A stretch of 64,000 nucleotides of DNA from Nematostella vectensis (taxonomy: Eukaryota > Cnidaria > Anthozoa > Actiniaria > Edwardsiidae), in the NCBI RefSeq assembly GCF_932526225.1, contig NC_064048.1:8828515-8892514 (forward strand), read 5' to 3'. Positions 36,000 to 49,100 of the stretch are shown here, in pieces; positions within the stretch are counted from its first letter, which is position 1, and the number at the start of each line of letters is the position of its first letter. The translations under genes were made by a program, and so were the position numbers. The notes under the pieces were generated by a model. It saw only the letters and a program-made list of their open reading frames with translations, did not search any database and was not told where the DNA came from.

Positions 36000-36228
36000 T
36001 GAGTCTCCATACTAAGGGATTACATGCTAAAGTATTCCATATAAGAAGACTCCATAATAAGGGATTACATGCTAAAGCATTACATATAAGAAAATTCCAT
36101 ACTAAGAGATTACATGCTAAAGTATTCCATATAAGGAGATTCCTTACTAAGGGATTACATGCTAAAGCATTCCATATAAGGAGATTCCATACTAAGGGAT
36201 TACATGCTAAAGTATTCCATATAAGGTT
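36000..36228. repeat. About 45-bp minisatellite just after the receptor stop codon
   Basis: The unit contains CATACTAAGGGATTACATGC then TAAAG-ATTCCATATAAG. About five units begin 60 bp past the TAG at 35937-35939, so the array probably lies in the 3' UTR or just beyond. Confidence 0.92.
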
Positions 36229-36439
36229 AGAATTTTATTTGATTAGGAAAATTAAGAATTTAATTTAATTTTTGATTTCATAACACTCTTTTATTGACGC
36301 TTATTTTTATATAAATGATTTTTCGGTCGATATTTGGTATCTTTTTCTGATTTCTTGATAGCAGATTAAGGGAATGATAATGAGGTCACCCATAAGTAAA
36401 CAATTTACGGCTCAAAAATTATGAATCTATCATGCTAAG

Positions 36440-36556
36440 TTCAAACGTCGTATTATCCATGAGCCGTATTCAATGCAAATGCGTGCAAATAAATCAAGTT
36501 GATTGTTTTATCTTCATTTGCATTGAATACAGCTCATGGATAATACGACGTTTGAA
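36440..36556. mobile_element. Foldback element with 41-bp arms
   Basis: The left arm (36440-36480) runs TTCAAACGTCGTATTATCCA to CAATGCAAAT. The right arm (36516-36556) is its complement with one mismatch. The loop is 35 bp. Confidence 0.9.
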
Positions 36557-37149
36557 TTCAACCTCAGTTTATTTTTGTATGAATGAGTTTACAGGATTTG
36601 TCATTTTGACTATTTGCACGTATGGTTTTCTTGTGTTTTCTTTTTCTATTCTTGTCTTTCTCAATATGCAGATTAGATTTATATGTATTTCATTTTTATT
36701 CGAGTCAAAATGAGGTGAGGTGAATTTCTTAGCTCTTAAAAAAACCCATGAATTTTTCAATATCCATTTCGCGGAGATCTAAACAGCCATATCTTTGTTA
36801 TTGTTTTCATTTAATATTGTTTTCATTTAAACTAGGTGATAAAGTAAGTAACAAAGAAAATATCTGAAGACAAAATGGCGTCTGACAAAGACTCTCTAGG
36901 AAAATATTCGGGGCACAGCCACGCCCGTACTGGCCATTCCGTTTAATTTTTAAAATTATTGGGGGGATACAGAAACATCAAGAAAATATTGGGGGCATAG
37001 CCACGCCCCTATGGGTAGGGGGGGGGGGGGGTAGGGAAGTGCATGCGCCCCGTCCCATCTCGCACCTCCTGATACGGCCCTGTTTAAGCAGCTGTGGCCG
37101 TTTATTGAAATTCTCTGTGTTTTTGAAGCCTTTTAATAAGGTAATGATA
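36557..37149. other. Non-coding stretch with a polyG element
   Basis: Near 36900-37080 are two AAAATATT-GGGGGCA blocks followed by a G-run at about 37019-37031 and ending GATACGGCCCTG. A similar arrangement (TTGGAAAATATTTGGGG, G-run, CTTCGGCCCTGA) is at 21276-21346. Both look like copies of one degenerate repeat. Confidence 0.5.
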
Positions 37150-37325
37150 CCTATTATCGGACACTTTAGCTTTACGCTTAAATATCTCGCGTACAAAACA
37201 CAATTGAGTCTTAGCTTTTACAGCTAGAAAGCACTGACTATTTAACATAATAATTCGACCAATTTAACTAAAAATTCGATGGTTAAATTTAGGAGAAAAC
37301 AATCGTTCGTAAGACGTGTGGTGAA

Positions 37326-37598
37326 GCCCTATTATCGGATACCTAGCCCTATCATCGGACATTATTGTCCTCGCCTATTCAAGTCACAGATAGGATTTCA
37401 ATCGCCATTTTGCGGTGCGTGAGAGAAAATCATTTCTAGTTTTGCGAAACAATAAACACTCGTAAAAAGCTACGGAATACATGTTTTCTGAATGTTGTTT
37501 CTTCGATTCTATGGGTCATTTGTCGGCGTGTTTTCTATTGTTTGAGATATTTACGTTTTTTTCGAGTGTCCGATAATAGGGCACTGTCCGATAATGGA
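37326..37598. mobile_element. MITE with doubled TATTATCGGACA terminal motif
   Basis: The left end has CCCTATTATCGGATACC then CCCTATCATCGGACAT. The right end has AGTGTCCGATAATAGGGCA then CTGTCCGATAATGG. Both ends therefore carry two tandem copies of the motif, in inverted orientation. A further single copy lies at 37150-37165. No coding capacity. Confidence 0.75.
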
Positions 37599-38091
37599 AC
37601 CACTATCTTGAATTCTCAATTGTGTTTTGTTTTGCAAGGAATAATTTCTATTGCTCTTTGATGATCTCAAAATAATAAAATAGCTGCAGGTTCATTAAGC
37701 AGTCCTTCTTCGTAGGCTCGATTTCCAGCTCGTTTCTGTGAGACCGCAGTCTAGCGACGGCTGGAAATCGAGACTATCTTCTTCGTCATTTTTTCTTATT
37801 CTTTTATAAAATACAAAGCTCGTCAGTGAGCAAAATAAAGATTTTAAAAACGTTTTGACTTGATTGTCGGTTATGTATGTTATGTTATGTATGTCGGGAT
37901 AAAGGGATGTTTAAAATAGCAACTAAAACAAGCAAATGTTGTACTGAGGGGACCCCCATCCCCGTCGTTACAATTTGATTTGTTGACAAAGCTATACATT
38001 CTGAACACATTGGATGCAGAGGGGCCCATCCGCCGAGACACGACCCCCAAACCTCTCCCCATGGAAAGTGGAAGCACGGGTGGAAGCACGG

Positions 38092-38445
38092 GTGGCCTAG
38101 TGTGTTAGTGCGTCGGCCTCTCACCGCTGTGGCCAAGGTTCGAATCCTGGCTCAAACTGGGGATTTTTTCCGGGTTCCTGCCATGATTCGAATTTGTGTC
38201 ACAAGTGAGTTAAAGTTATTCTCCCGTGTTTCCAGTCTTCTCGGATAAGGACACTAAACCCGAGGTCCCGTCTCTTCAAGCTGCACTACATTAACCTGAA
38301 CCGGGACGTAAAAGAACCACTGGGGACGAAATAAACCCTCTGGCAGTGACCACCCCCAGTAACAGTGCTTAGTAACCGAGGGCCATATGTTAGAAAACTG
38401 TATATTCGGTTAAATATGCTACCCTCGATAAACAAAGATTACAAA
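38092..38445 (+). mobile_element. tRNA-Glu-derived SINE
   Basis: The head resembles tRNA-Glu(CUC): GTGGCCTAGTGTGTTAGTG (A box), GTCGGCCTCTCACCGC (anticodon arm) and AAGGTTCGAATCCTGG (B box). It is not a working tRNA: the acceptor stem is not closed and unrelated sequence follows directly. The body includes TCTCGGATAAGGACACTAAA, and the tail ends in ACAAAGATTACAAAGACAAA. The head-body-short-tandem tail layout is that of a SINE. Confidence 0.8.
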
Positions 38446-39010
38446 GACAAAGACATAATCCGCCGCTACTGGCCTCTATTTCGAGAATGCTACATTCTTC
38501 AAATATAGTAAAAACTCCGCCTTTATCGATATACTCAAACTTTATCAATCATTATACAAAACGCATTTTAATGATAAAACAGCTCTTCTAAACAAGCACT
38601 TCTAGGATTCAAGATATTAGAGTACAAACAAAACATATTCTACATAAAAACAAAGCATGGTTTGTTATGGCAGGAGAAAACTATACTAAAAGATAGGTAT
38701 ATCTGTTTGAAGACAGTTTCGCAAACAGTGCATCGTGGCGACAAATCAGTGCACAAGAACAAATCCTCGAACTGAACAGTTCTGATAAAAAAATATATAT
38801 CCTGAAAGTGTTTGGGACGTTCATGTCGTAGAAACTGGAGTTAGAATTATGTGCATGTCTGTCAAATACACGTCATCCGCAAAGAAAACGTGATAATGGT
38901 TCAACAAAGTCTGTTCTTCAAACCTTAATTCCTACTGCCACATCCCTAAAGACTGTTTTTCGACAAATTTAAAATGTGTATTCTGTACATATCTACACGC
39001 TACCTACGAT

Positions 39011-40029
39011 TCAATGTATCCTCTTTTGCTGCCTAGCCCGGTAGATATCATGGCTTGGCGGGGCCACTGTCGAACCCTCGTCGTCACTATCCCCGCCCCC
39101 CGGCCGCTTAACACCTCTCTTTTGATCAGTATCCATTTCTTCGTCGAGTCCGTTCTGTGTGTCGCCAATGGGGCGATCTGGGAGAGTACACTCGGCGAAG
39201 AGTCGCATTAGCTCCTCGATGACGACAAATGGACCCTGTAAGGAGAAATTGTTGAAGTCAGACATATGGGCCATGCGAGAGAAAATTGTTAAAGTCAAAC
39301 TAATGAGCCATGCGAGAGAAAATTGTTAAGGTCAGACAAATGGGCCATGCGAGGGAAAATTGTTAAAGTCAAACAAATGGGCCATCCGAAGGAAAATTGT
39401 TAAAGTCAGACAAATGGGCCATCCGAGGGAAAATTGTTAAAGTCAGACAAATGGGCCATGCGAGAGAATTTTTTTAAAGTCAGACAAATGGGCCATGCGA
39501 GGGAAAATTGTTAACGTCAGACAAATGGGCAATGCGACGGAAAATTGTTAAAGTCAGACAAATGGGCCATGCGAGAGAAAATTGTTAAAGTCAGACAAAT
39601 GGGCCATGCAAGGGAAAATTGTTAAAGTCAGACAAATGGGCCATGCGAGGGAAAATTGTTAAAGACAGACATATGGGCCATGCAAGGGAAAAGTTCAAGT
39701 CAGAAGAATGGGCAATGTGTGGGGGCATTATTGAAGTAGGAAGAAGAGGAAATACAAGGCGGAAATTTTCAGGCGAAGCGAAGTGATAACATAGAAGATA
39801 GGAACAGGCAATCAGTGTAATGGGCGAGTAAGTTAATACAGGGAAGTTAGGAGTGTAGAATGATAATAACGGAATTAATAACGACGGCGACGATAATGAT
39901 ACTGATAGTCATTATGGTGGTAAAGATGAACACGTAGAAGGTTGATGATAGTGAGTATGGTACTGATGATGACGATGATGATGATGATGATGATGATGTT
40001 GATGATGATGTTGATGTTGATGTTGATGT

Positions 40030-40085
<56 letters not shown>

Positions 40086-40092
40086 GTGATGG

Positions 40093-40160
<68 letters not shown>

Positions 40161-43100
40161 GCGATGGCGATGATGATGATGATGACGACGACAACGACGA
40201 CGACGATGATGATGATGATGATATTGATGATATTGATGATGATGATGATGATGATGACAATGCAAATGATGGTGATGATCTTTACCTGGAAGGAGTTTGG
40301 TGGAGGCATTAGTGTCATAAGATGCGCTGCGGCAGGAGGAACAGGGAACACTCCCCCAGGGACAGAGCTGAAACCGACTTAACAAGAACAAACACAGGAT
40401 TACATTATTGCTAAAATGAATGGCACGTTATTACATTGTCACTCGCATAACATGGTCCTTGAGAGCTACGGCAAATTTTACATTTTTTATCAGAGACCAT
40501 CAGTAATCCCAAGCATACAAGTCTTGTGCACACTTTCGACAAGATGAACCCGCACAACCATTTTTTTCATGTGTGTTTTTTTTCGTATGAATTACGAAAA
40601 CGAATTATTCACAAAAAATTAAAATAATAGAACGGCAGATGGGAAGAACCCGATTTGTTTCTTTTTGTGTAACTGTGTTTTGTAGAAATGTTCTTTGCGC
40701 ACGCGCACGTTGTAAGGCGTGTTCGTGAGTGAACTGGGCCTTAGTAAACAACAAATACATCTCGAGGTGGAGACCAATGGCCCGCAGGCCCATCGACCCC
40801 CCACTCCGCTATTTTTTATGATTATTATAAAAAAAAAAGAACACTCAAGCAAACGAAAGTACAACAAACTTCTTCGTGGCTTGGTGGAAACGCAGCTTCT
40901 TTCAACTGCAGGATAGATTTGGACTATTTATGGTAGCCTACCCAACCTCCCCTCCCCCCAACCCAAACACAGCCTGAGCCTGAGTAACAGACTCACCAGC
41001 CCCAGCTGTCGGCTTGAAAGGAGTCATCTGTGACGTGTCAGGAAGAGGGAAGCGAACAGTCTTTTCCTCTTTGACCTCCTCTAACGGGTTGTCCGTGCTG
41101 GACTGGGCAGTCGAAATGTTTGTCACGTGGCGCGATGGGCCCTAAAACAACATGGCTGGAAATGTATGTTTTGCGTCTCTGTAAAACAGTTGTTTCACTG
41201 ACGTTTTGTGTAGTAGCCTTTTTGTTGGAGCCCTGAAGACGAGGTATGGATATTTATAAAGGGTAACATTAAATAACGGGGGAGGTTCTAGGGGGGGGGG
41301 GGGGCAGGAGGCCCCGCCCCCCCCCCCTATTTTCAGACATTTGGCTTAAAAAAAAACAAGAAATATAAGGAATTGTTTACAACTGAGAAATACATCGGTG
41401 TATTTGCAAGAATAAAGGACTTCAAAATAACTACCGATTGAAGATCTAATGCCTTATCTATGATAACTTATTGAAATTATCTCAGTTACTTGCTTGAATT
41501 AGCCGATGGAAATGCATTCTTTTAGTGAGTTGGTATTGTGCGGAAGGGTTAAATAAGGGCGTGATGGCCTTTTTTAAGGTAGGAACAGAAAGACGAGAGG
41601 TCAGAGAGACAGGGAGAGGAGGGTCCAGACAGCCATACAAAGAAAGGTAACGCTTACGGTGTATCCCATGATTTTGAGTTCCATAGGCGAGCAGGGAAGC
41701 AAGTCAAGGAAGCGATAGCGATCCACAAGGACAGCTGTCTCATGTTGCTCAAATTCCTGCAAAAACACAATTATGTTCTACTAGCCACGAGACAGGCGTA
41801 CAGTAGCGGATCTAAGGGAAGGCTTTAGGGGGTTTTAACCCCATCCTTGACCAAGAGAACGTATTCTGGGCTCTTTGCTGCATGCCTAAGTATTTATAAT
41901 AGCATGATAATATCTTATAACATGATACATTTTTATGTATTCTGTACAAGTTTGCCCAGTAACGGGTTTAGGGGTAGGGTCTAGGGAGCTTAAACCCCCT
42001 CTTGGGCTTCCTTAATTGGTACGTGTTTTATCGATTAAGCTGCCTGCTAAGATAGGAATTTGTATCTATGTGAGTCAGAAAGCCAAATGTAACGAAAGCC
42101 ATTGTGTCAAATCCAAGCTTCACCAAAAAGTAAAACACATACAAAACGCAAACACAAGGCGAATATAAAAAGCACACTTACTTCTTTATACACTTGCAAC
42201 CTTCTCTTCTCCACCTTCAGAATACTAGACAGGTCACCACTCGTGGTCTCGAACTCTATGAACTTCGTCCAAACGTCGCTGTAAACAAGATAAATACTTA
42301 GAAGTTCTGAGTATCTGTTAGCCTCCAGCTTGTTATCCTAGCAAAATGTAAAGTTCAGGAGAAAGTATCTGTTTTAATCGGCTGATTTGTGATCGCTTTT
42401 GCAATGTTTTCGTTTGAACTTAGTAAATGGATTATAAAACTTTATTTTTAGATGGTTATTTTGAAATTTCTTCGCATAAATTGTCTTTAAATATTAAATG
42501 TAAACAATAACAAAGGTGTGACTTTAACCTCTCCGATCGATTAACCAACCGCCTGAATATCATGGCCTTGATTACATCTTGGCAACTCTAACGTTAAACT
42601 CAAAGAGGACCTCGGTATCTCGAACCTCCCGCTCGGATCAGTACCCACATACCTGGCTTTCTCTTTAGGCATTGTACTCAACACCTTCTCAAAGAGGACA
42701 CGTGTATTGTTATCATCTGCAAGGAGCAAAACACTGGTAAGAAAAGCAACTCTATAAAGTCCCCCCCCTCTCTCTCTCTCTCTCTCTCTCCAAATAGAAA
42801 AGAAACAATAATAATCGGGGTTTAATGTAGCCTGGGTACGTGAGGCCCGAGCTTTACTTGTTTACTGTCACGCCGGTCTTGGCTACGAGGAGTCCGTTTC
42901 ACCAGTTTTGGCTTAAGATGCTAGTATTAGTTTGGCACGTGATCGCATTTTATTTTTGCGCACTGCATAAATATTATCCATGGTTCTTAATTACGCGTGA
43001 TGAGTCCCCCACGAATATTTCCCCCGAAAGTTGCGCACCGTAGTAAAAGGACCACAGGAAGCGCAAGACTTTGCGACTCCATCCCGTAACCATCCGCGTT

Positions 43101-46100
43101 GAGAATAACAGAAAAGATTGGTTACACGGTGTTCGCTCCAGTTACGCACATTTCGAGCCTCTGGTACCCAGGGTAGGTTGAATGAGTTGTTTGCCTCTAA
43201 GCGCGTACATACTAAAGTATAGACAATATCTTTTGGGTAGATGAGAATCATTGTGCGGTGACAAGTCTTGAGCAGTTGGTATAACAGATTCAGGTCATGA
43301 AACTGTAGTATTTCTATAGTTTCTCTTCATCGAAACACCAGCATTGTTTCAGTAGCTTTCGTTTCGTAACAAAGTGTTACGAGTGCGGGCAAGGTGTAGG
43401 ACCGTGTGGAGAACGGGGGGAGGGGGAGGAGACGCTTCTTTCGCCTCTCTCCCCATCCTTCATCCCCATTCTCCGCGCGGACAAAAACGCTGGCTGGCAT
43501 CCAGGGAAGGGGATTTACTCACATATTATATCCACGACGCCACTCGGGTTGTTAGTTTATCCATGGATTTTTAAGTGCAACCATATTTGAAAAAGCTGTA
43601 CTTGGCAGGGGAGAATAAGCAACTCACCATTCAGGTGTGACAAGTAGTCAACATAGGGGAGGACAAAGTCAGCCTCGTTTGTGTATTTCTGTCGTACAAC
43701 AAGCACTAAGTTAGTAACTCCTAGCACAAGCGAGGGCAGAAGACACAAGGTACAGCAAAAAGACACAAGCGACTGCAATAATACACAAGGTACAGCAAAA
43801 AGACACAAGCGACTGCAATAATACACAAGGTACAGCAAAAAGACACAAGGTACAGCAAAAAGACACAAGCGAGGGCAGAAGACACAAGGTACAGCAAAAA
43901 GACACAAGCGACTGCAATAATACACAAGGTACAGCAAAAAGACACAAGCGACTGCAATAATACACAAGGTACAGCAAAAAGACACAAGCGACTGCAATAA
44001 TACACAAGGTACAGCAAAAAGACACAAGCGACTGCAATAATACACAAGGTACAGCAAAAAGACACAAGCGACTGCAATAATACACAAGGTACAGCAAAAA
44101 GACACAAGCGACTGCAATAATACACAAGGTACAGCAAAAAGACACAAGCGACTGCAATAATACACAAGGTACAGCAAAAAGACACAAGCGACTGCAATAA
44201 TACACAAGGTACAGCAAAAAGACACAAGCGACAGCAATAATACACAAGGTACAGAGAAAAGACACAAGCGACTGCAATAATACACAAGGTACAGCAAAAA
44301 GACACAAGCGACTGCAATAATACACAAGCGACTGCAATAATACACAAGGTACAGCAAAAAGACACAAGGTACAGCAAAGACACAAGGTACAGCAAAAAGA
44401 CACAAGGTACAGCAAAAAGACACAAGGTACAGCAAAGACACAAGGTACAGCAAAGACACAAGGTACAGCAAAAAGACACAAGCGACTGCAATAATACACA
44501 AGGTACAGCAAAAAGACACAAGGTACAGCAAAATGACACAAGGTACAGCAAAAAGACACAAGGTACAGCAAAAAGACACAAGGTACAGCAAAGACACAAG
44601 GTACAGCAAAGACACAAGGTACAGCAAAAAGACACAAGCGACTGCAATAATACACAAGGTACAGCAAAAAGACACAAGCGACTGCAATAATACACAAGCA
44701 ACAGAAAAAAAGACACATACCTTCAGTCCCAGTTCGAATATTTTGAAAGCGACGGCTTTGTCCTGTCAAACAAGAAAACCTTGTCATGCAGATCGCCCTC
44801 ACTTTTATCCTATTTTTTATCTTTGCCTATACTTTGATCGATCAAAATTTACGGAGGGTTCTTTGGTTCCCTTCGCGCTATTCCGAGTAAACGTGATCGT
44901 TAATTATTGGGTGTCACGCGCTCTCAAAAAAAAAAACACCACGGAAGAGCCAGGGTTATCAAAATTTCAAAGATGTGTTCATCCTGGCACTGGTACAGAG
45001 AACAGACATCTTACTCCTCACCTTGCCACAGTAATACTCCATCAGGGCAGATGCAACGAACACCTACAACGAGAATCACACTTTAGGATACAGTTGGTGT
45101 TTGTGAATATGGGGTGAGCTTTTGTTAACATTTTTTTTAATTAGAAAAGCTGACTTTTTTAAAATTTTGATTTAATGAAATGATTTCCATTAATATTCTT
45201 CATTGGAAAATCTTGTTTCACTAAGCACTCTCTTTAGATTAACTGATTTCCTTGCGCATTTTTATTCAAATACCTTACAAGATAATGCATCCTTCGATGC
45301 ATCCTTCAAATTTTTCAAAAAATATAAGGAAATTTCCAGAAGAGGCGTGGCTGTGCCTCACAACTTTCTTGAAAATTCTGTACCGTGCCCACCCCCCCCC
45401 CCCCCCCCCAATATTACGAGGCCTTCTTCTTATGACTCTGATACTTACATGAAAGTTCGTACGAGCGTCCTCACGTGCTCTTTTGAATACCGATCGGCTC
45501 TCCTTCACACCCTCAGCACGCCGGGAGAACCTCATATACTGGATGAACGCCTGTGTTGTGAAAAGAAGTTTAGACTAGCCAAGCCTCATATTCTGACCGG
45601 GTTACCTGTGCTTTCAGATAAGCCTTTTAAATAACACAAGTAACCTGAAGCTGACAGAGTAAGGCATACTTGTGTATTTTGTTCTTGTGAACTGGCTAGA
45701 AAAAGTACAGACAACCTGTAGAATAACTAGTGGGCCTGCGTTGGCGTGGGGATCAGGGAAAGAAATCAAGACAAGGTCCACATGGCATGTTTGACGCCTC
45801 AATAAAAACAGAGTAGTCTCGCTGACGTTTTGAGAGGCCTTCGTCTTGTGCTACAGAGGCGTAAAACCATTTCAACCATCCATGTGTTGATCTTTTTCCC
45901 AGGTTTACTTTAAGAGCATTATACTAAAATCTTACCAATGTAGGGTCGACATTTTCGAGTGCGATATATTTTTCATATATTTCTTTCGCTTGTTGGAATC
46001 GCATTCGTCCCTGAAAACGTACAAATTGCACACTAAGGATCTACTAACATACGAAGGATTAGGACACCTTTATAGATCGCTTAAAGAACAACATCACACA

Positions 46101-49100
46101 CAACTGCTGGATTGACCGGCTCTACTGTAGAACGATAAGGGTGCAGATTTTAAAACAATTCTCAAACAATTTTTGAAGAAAAATTCGAGATCGGCATTGA
46201 GAAGAGAATGTGGTTTTGGAAGTGCAAGTCGTATGAGGTATTTCTGCCATTGTTGTTTAACTACATTTAGTTATACTCGAACATCAAAAAGCAATAGGTA
46301 AATAGTGTAAACACACAATCTGTTTACACAAAAATTTTAATCACTGAGTTTGCAAGAGGAAAAACTACAACTTTCGTCGTTTTGAGACAGAGCAAAATCC
46401 TTATTCCTGCAGATTTTTGTACTTTGTGAACAATAATAATGTATAATGTAGGCATTAAATATGATAAAAGTATCGGTAAAATTGGGCGAAAATTCTTTTA
46501 AATGTGAATATTCGTTAGCCCAAGTGTGGACCGTTTACACAGGGATCGACAAATACACAGAACGGCGGATGAAAGATCGCTTATAACCGTTGCAAAAATT
46601 TAAAAGTGACAGAATTGCAAGTAATAAGCAATGATAATTACAATAACGGGATGAGGGCGCTTTTGAACTTCGGTAATTGGACACCAAAATTAAAATCTCA
46701 AATTCCCTGCTTATATAAGCCCTCCTGTCAAATTAGTGGGTAGCGAGATAGTGAACAGGTGTTTCCTAATTACCAATCCTGCGTACTTGTGTGTGAGAGG
46801 AAAGATTTGAAAGGTAATCCCGTTATTATCCTCACCGTTATTTGGAAGCATTAGGGGGGGGGGGGGGGGAGGGGTTGCCGTTCCTTGCACAACTGTTTGA
46901 TCGGCATCAAAGACGATACCTACTAAAGCGATAACTTGTTGGCTCGCTAAACAAAATTCACAAAAAGTTGAGCAATCACAATAAGGGTTAATTGATGTCA
47001 TATTCAAGGCCTTAAAATTGGTTGTATTTGGAACCGGAACTATCGATACTGGGAGGACAAACACAATTCCATTCTTATTTAAATCGAAGAAGGAAATTAA
47101 ATTGGCAACATCTTCGAAGCAAGCAAAAGCAACTTTCAAAATTCAAACGGATCAGGATCCCTTTCATTTATTAAGTGCTTTAAGTACTTTGACGTACTTA
47201 CTTTAAGTACTTTGAAGTACTTTAAGCCAAACACTACGTGATTACAAACGTTAATTCAAGTGTACATATATCCAAAGTAGTGGTCAAAGAAGAACTGCCT
47301 AATCGACTGGAAAACCGCGGTGTAATTTTCTAGTGTTCGCTGGTCCATTTTTTGCTGGAGCCTCACTGCAAACGGTAAAATGAACAATGTCTAACGCATC
47401 TCGAGGGATGTCCGAGTTCGACCTATCCATGACAAGCTACATATTATATGTTCAAGGGGTTCTCATTCTACTCCTAAACTTGCTAACACTTTTAGAGTTT
47501 GCTACAAGTAAAGCTCTGAGGTCGCGTAGAGTATACCTTCTAATGAGTCTAGCGCTTGCTGACAGCATTGTAGGCATCGTTGTTATCGGGTACGCCATCA
47601 AGATGCCTAGACCCGGCTACGATTTGCACCACATATTGAGCACGCGCAAAGAAATGTAAGAATATCTATTTGCCGATATCTGCACATCTATTACAACAAT
47701 AGTTGGCCTAACTTTGGTTTCTATCGATTTGGCCCATCACAAAAAGCCCAGGCTCTGTCAATGAGTAATTTAAACCGACCGGCTCCTTGACCGTTAATAG
47801 AGAGAACATATGGAGTTGTTACAAATCCTCTTTTTTGCAAAAAAAAATTCAACCCAACTTGGTGTAGTACTTGTAGTTGTCTATTATTTACACGTTTAAG
47901 CGATTTAGGGCGCATTTAGGGCTGCTTTAGCGCTGTTCGGGGAAATTTAAAATTCCCTCTATCACTCCCAATAAAGAAAGAAGGAAAGGTTGGCTACTAA
48001 TTTTCAATCAACTCGACTAAATCGCTCGCTTCTCGAAAAATACGCAACGCACAACGATTTCAACAACGGGGGCCGATCGCCCGATGAAGTTTTCAAGCTC
48101 AAATCGTCGCTTGAATTGACTTCAACAACCTTCAAGTATCCTTCAACAACCTCCAAGTATCCTTCAACAACCTCCAAGTATCCTTCAACAACCTCCAAGT
48201 ATCCTTCAACAACCTCCAAGTATCCTTCAACAACCTCCAAGTATCCTTCAACAACCTCCAATTATCCGCGTCCCATCTAGACCGTCGACGGAATTCATGC
48301 ATGACTGCTCCCAAGGGACCCAATTTGACAGGCGCATTGTTTCCGTTGGCCAATAGGAGTACACCGACCCATCGTTAAGTAAAGTTGACGGAATTCATGC
48401 ATGACTGCTCCCAAGGGACCCAATTTGACAGGCGCATTGTTTCCGTTGGCCAATAGTAGTACACCGACCCATTGTTAAGTTAAGTTGACGGAATTCATGC
48501 ATGACTGCTCCCAAGGGACCCAATTTGACAGGCGCATTGTTTCCGTTGGCCAATAGGAGTACACCGACACATTGTTAAGTTAAGTTGACGGAATTTATGC
48601 ATGACTGCTCCCAAGGGACCCAATTTGACAGGCGCATTGTTTCCGTTGGCCAATAGGAGTACACCGACACATTGTTAAGTTAAGTTGACGGAATTCATGC
48701 ATGACTGCTCCCAAGGGACCCAATTTGACAGGCGCATTGTTTCCGTTGGCCAATAGGAGTACACCGACCCATTGTTAAGTTAAGTTGACGAAATTCATGC
48801 ATGACTGCTCCCAAGGGACCCAATTTGACAGGCGCATTGTTTCCGTTGGCCAATAGGAGTACACCGACCCATTGTTAAGTTAAGTTGACGGAATTCATGC
48901 ATGACTGCTTCCAAGGGACCCAATTTGACAGGCGCATTGTTTCCGTTGGCCAATAGGAGTACACCGACCCATTGTTAAGTTAAGTTGACGGAATTCATGC
49001 ATGACTGCTCCCAAGGGACCCAATTTGACAGGCGCATTGTTTCCGTTGGCCAATAGGAGTACACCGACCCATTGTTAAGTTAAGTTGACGGAATTCATGC

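Noticed and set aside
38095..38165. tRNA-Glu gene
   Set aside because: A and B boxes are present, but the acceptor stem does not close and a SINE body follows.
40287..40371. CAG acceptor 10 bp inside CSTF3 exon 24 as the true splice site
   Set aside because: It puts the PGGVFPVP block out of frame with exon 23; the GTTAAG acceptor keeps the frame.
39847..40391. Poly-Ser, poly-His, poly-Ile and poly-Met frames
   Set aside because: Consequence of the (GAT)n tract in CSTF3 intron 24; only 40286-40377 is a real exon.
43741..44700. CRISPR-like array
   Set aside because: No unique spacers between units and a eukaryotic intron context; it is a minisatellite.
43557..44802. Three overlapping 331-376-codon Cys/Leu-rich open frames on the minus strand
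   Set aside because: They are the 40-bp minisatellite in CSTF3 intron 18 read in all three frames; the unit lacks stops on that strand.
46711..47139. 142-codon minus-strand frame in CSTF3 intron 14
   Set aside because: Crosses a G/C homopolymer run and shows no domain or splice context.
47990..48280. 96-codon frame with STTSKYP repeats as a secreted repeat protein
   Set aside because: No signal peptide, and the repeat is a plain 21-bp DNA array adjoining a non-coding satellite.
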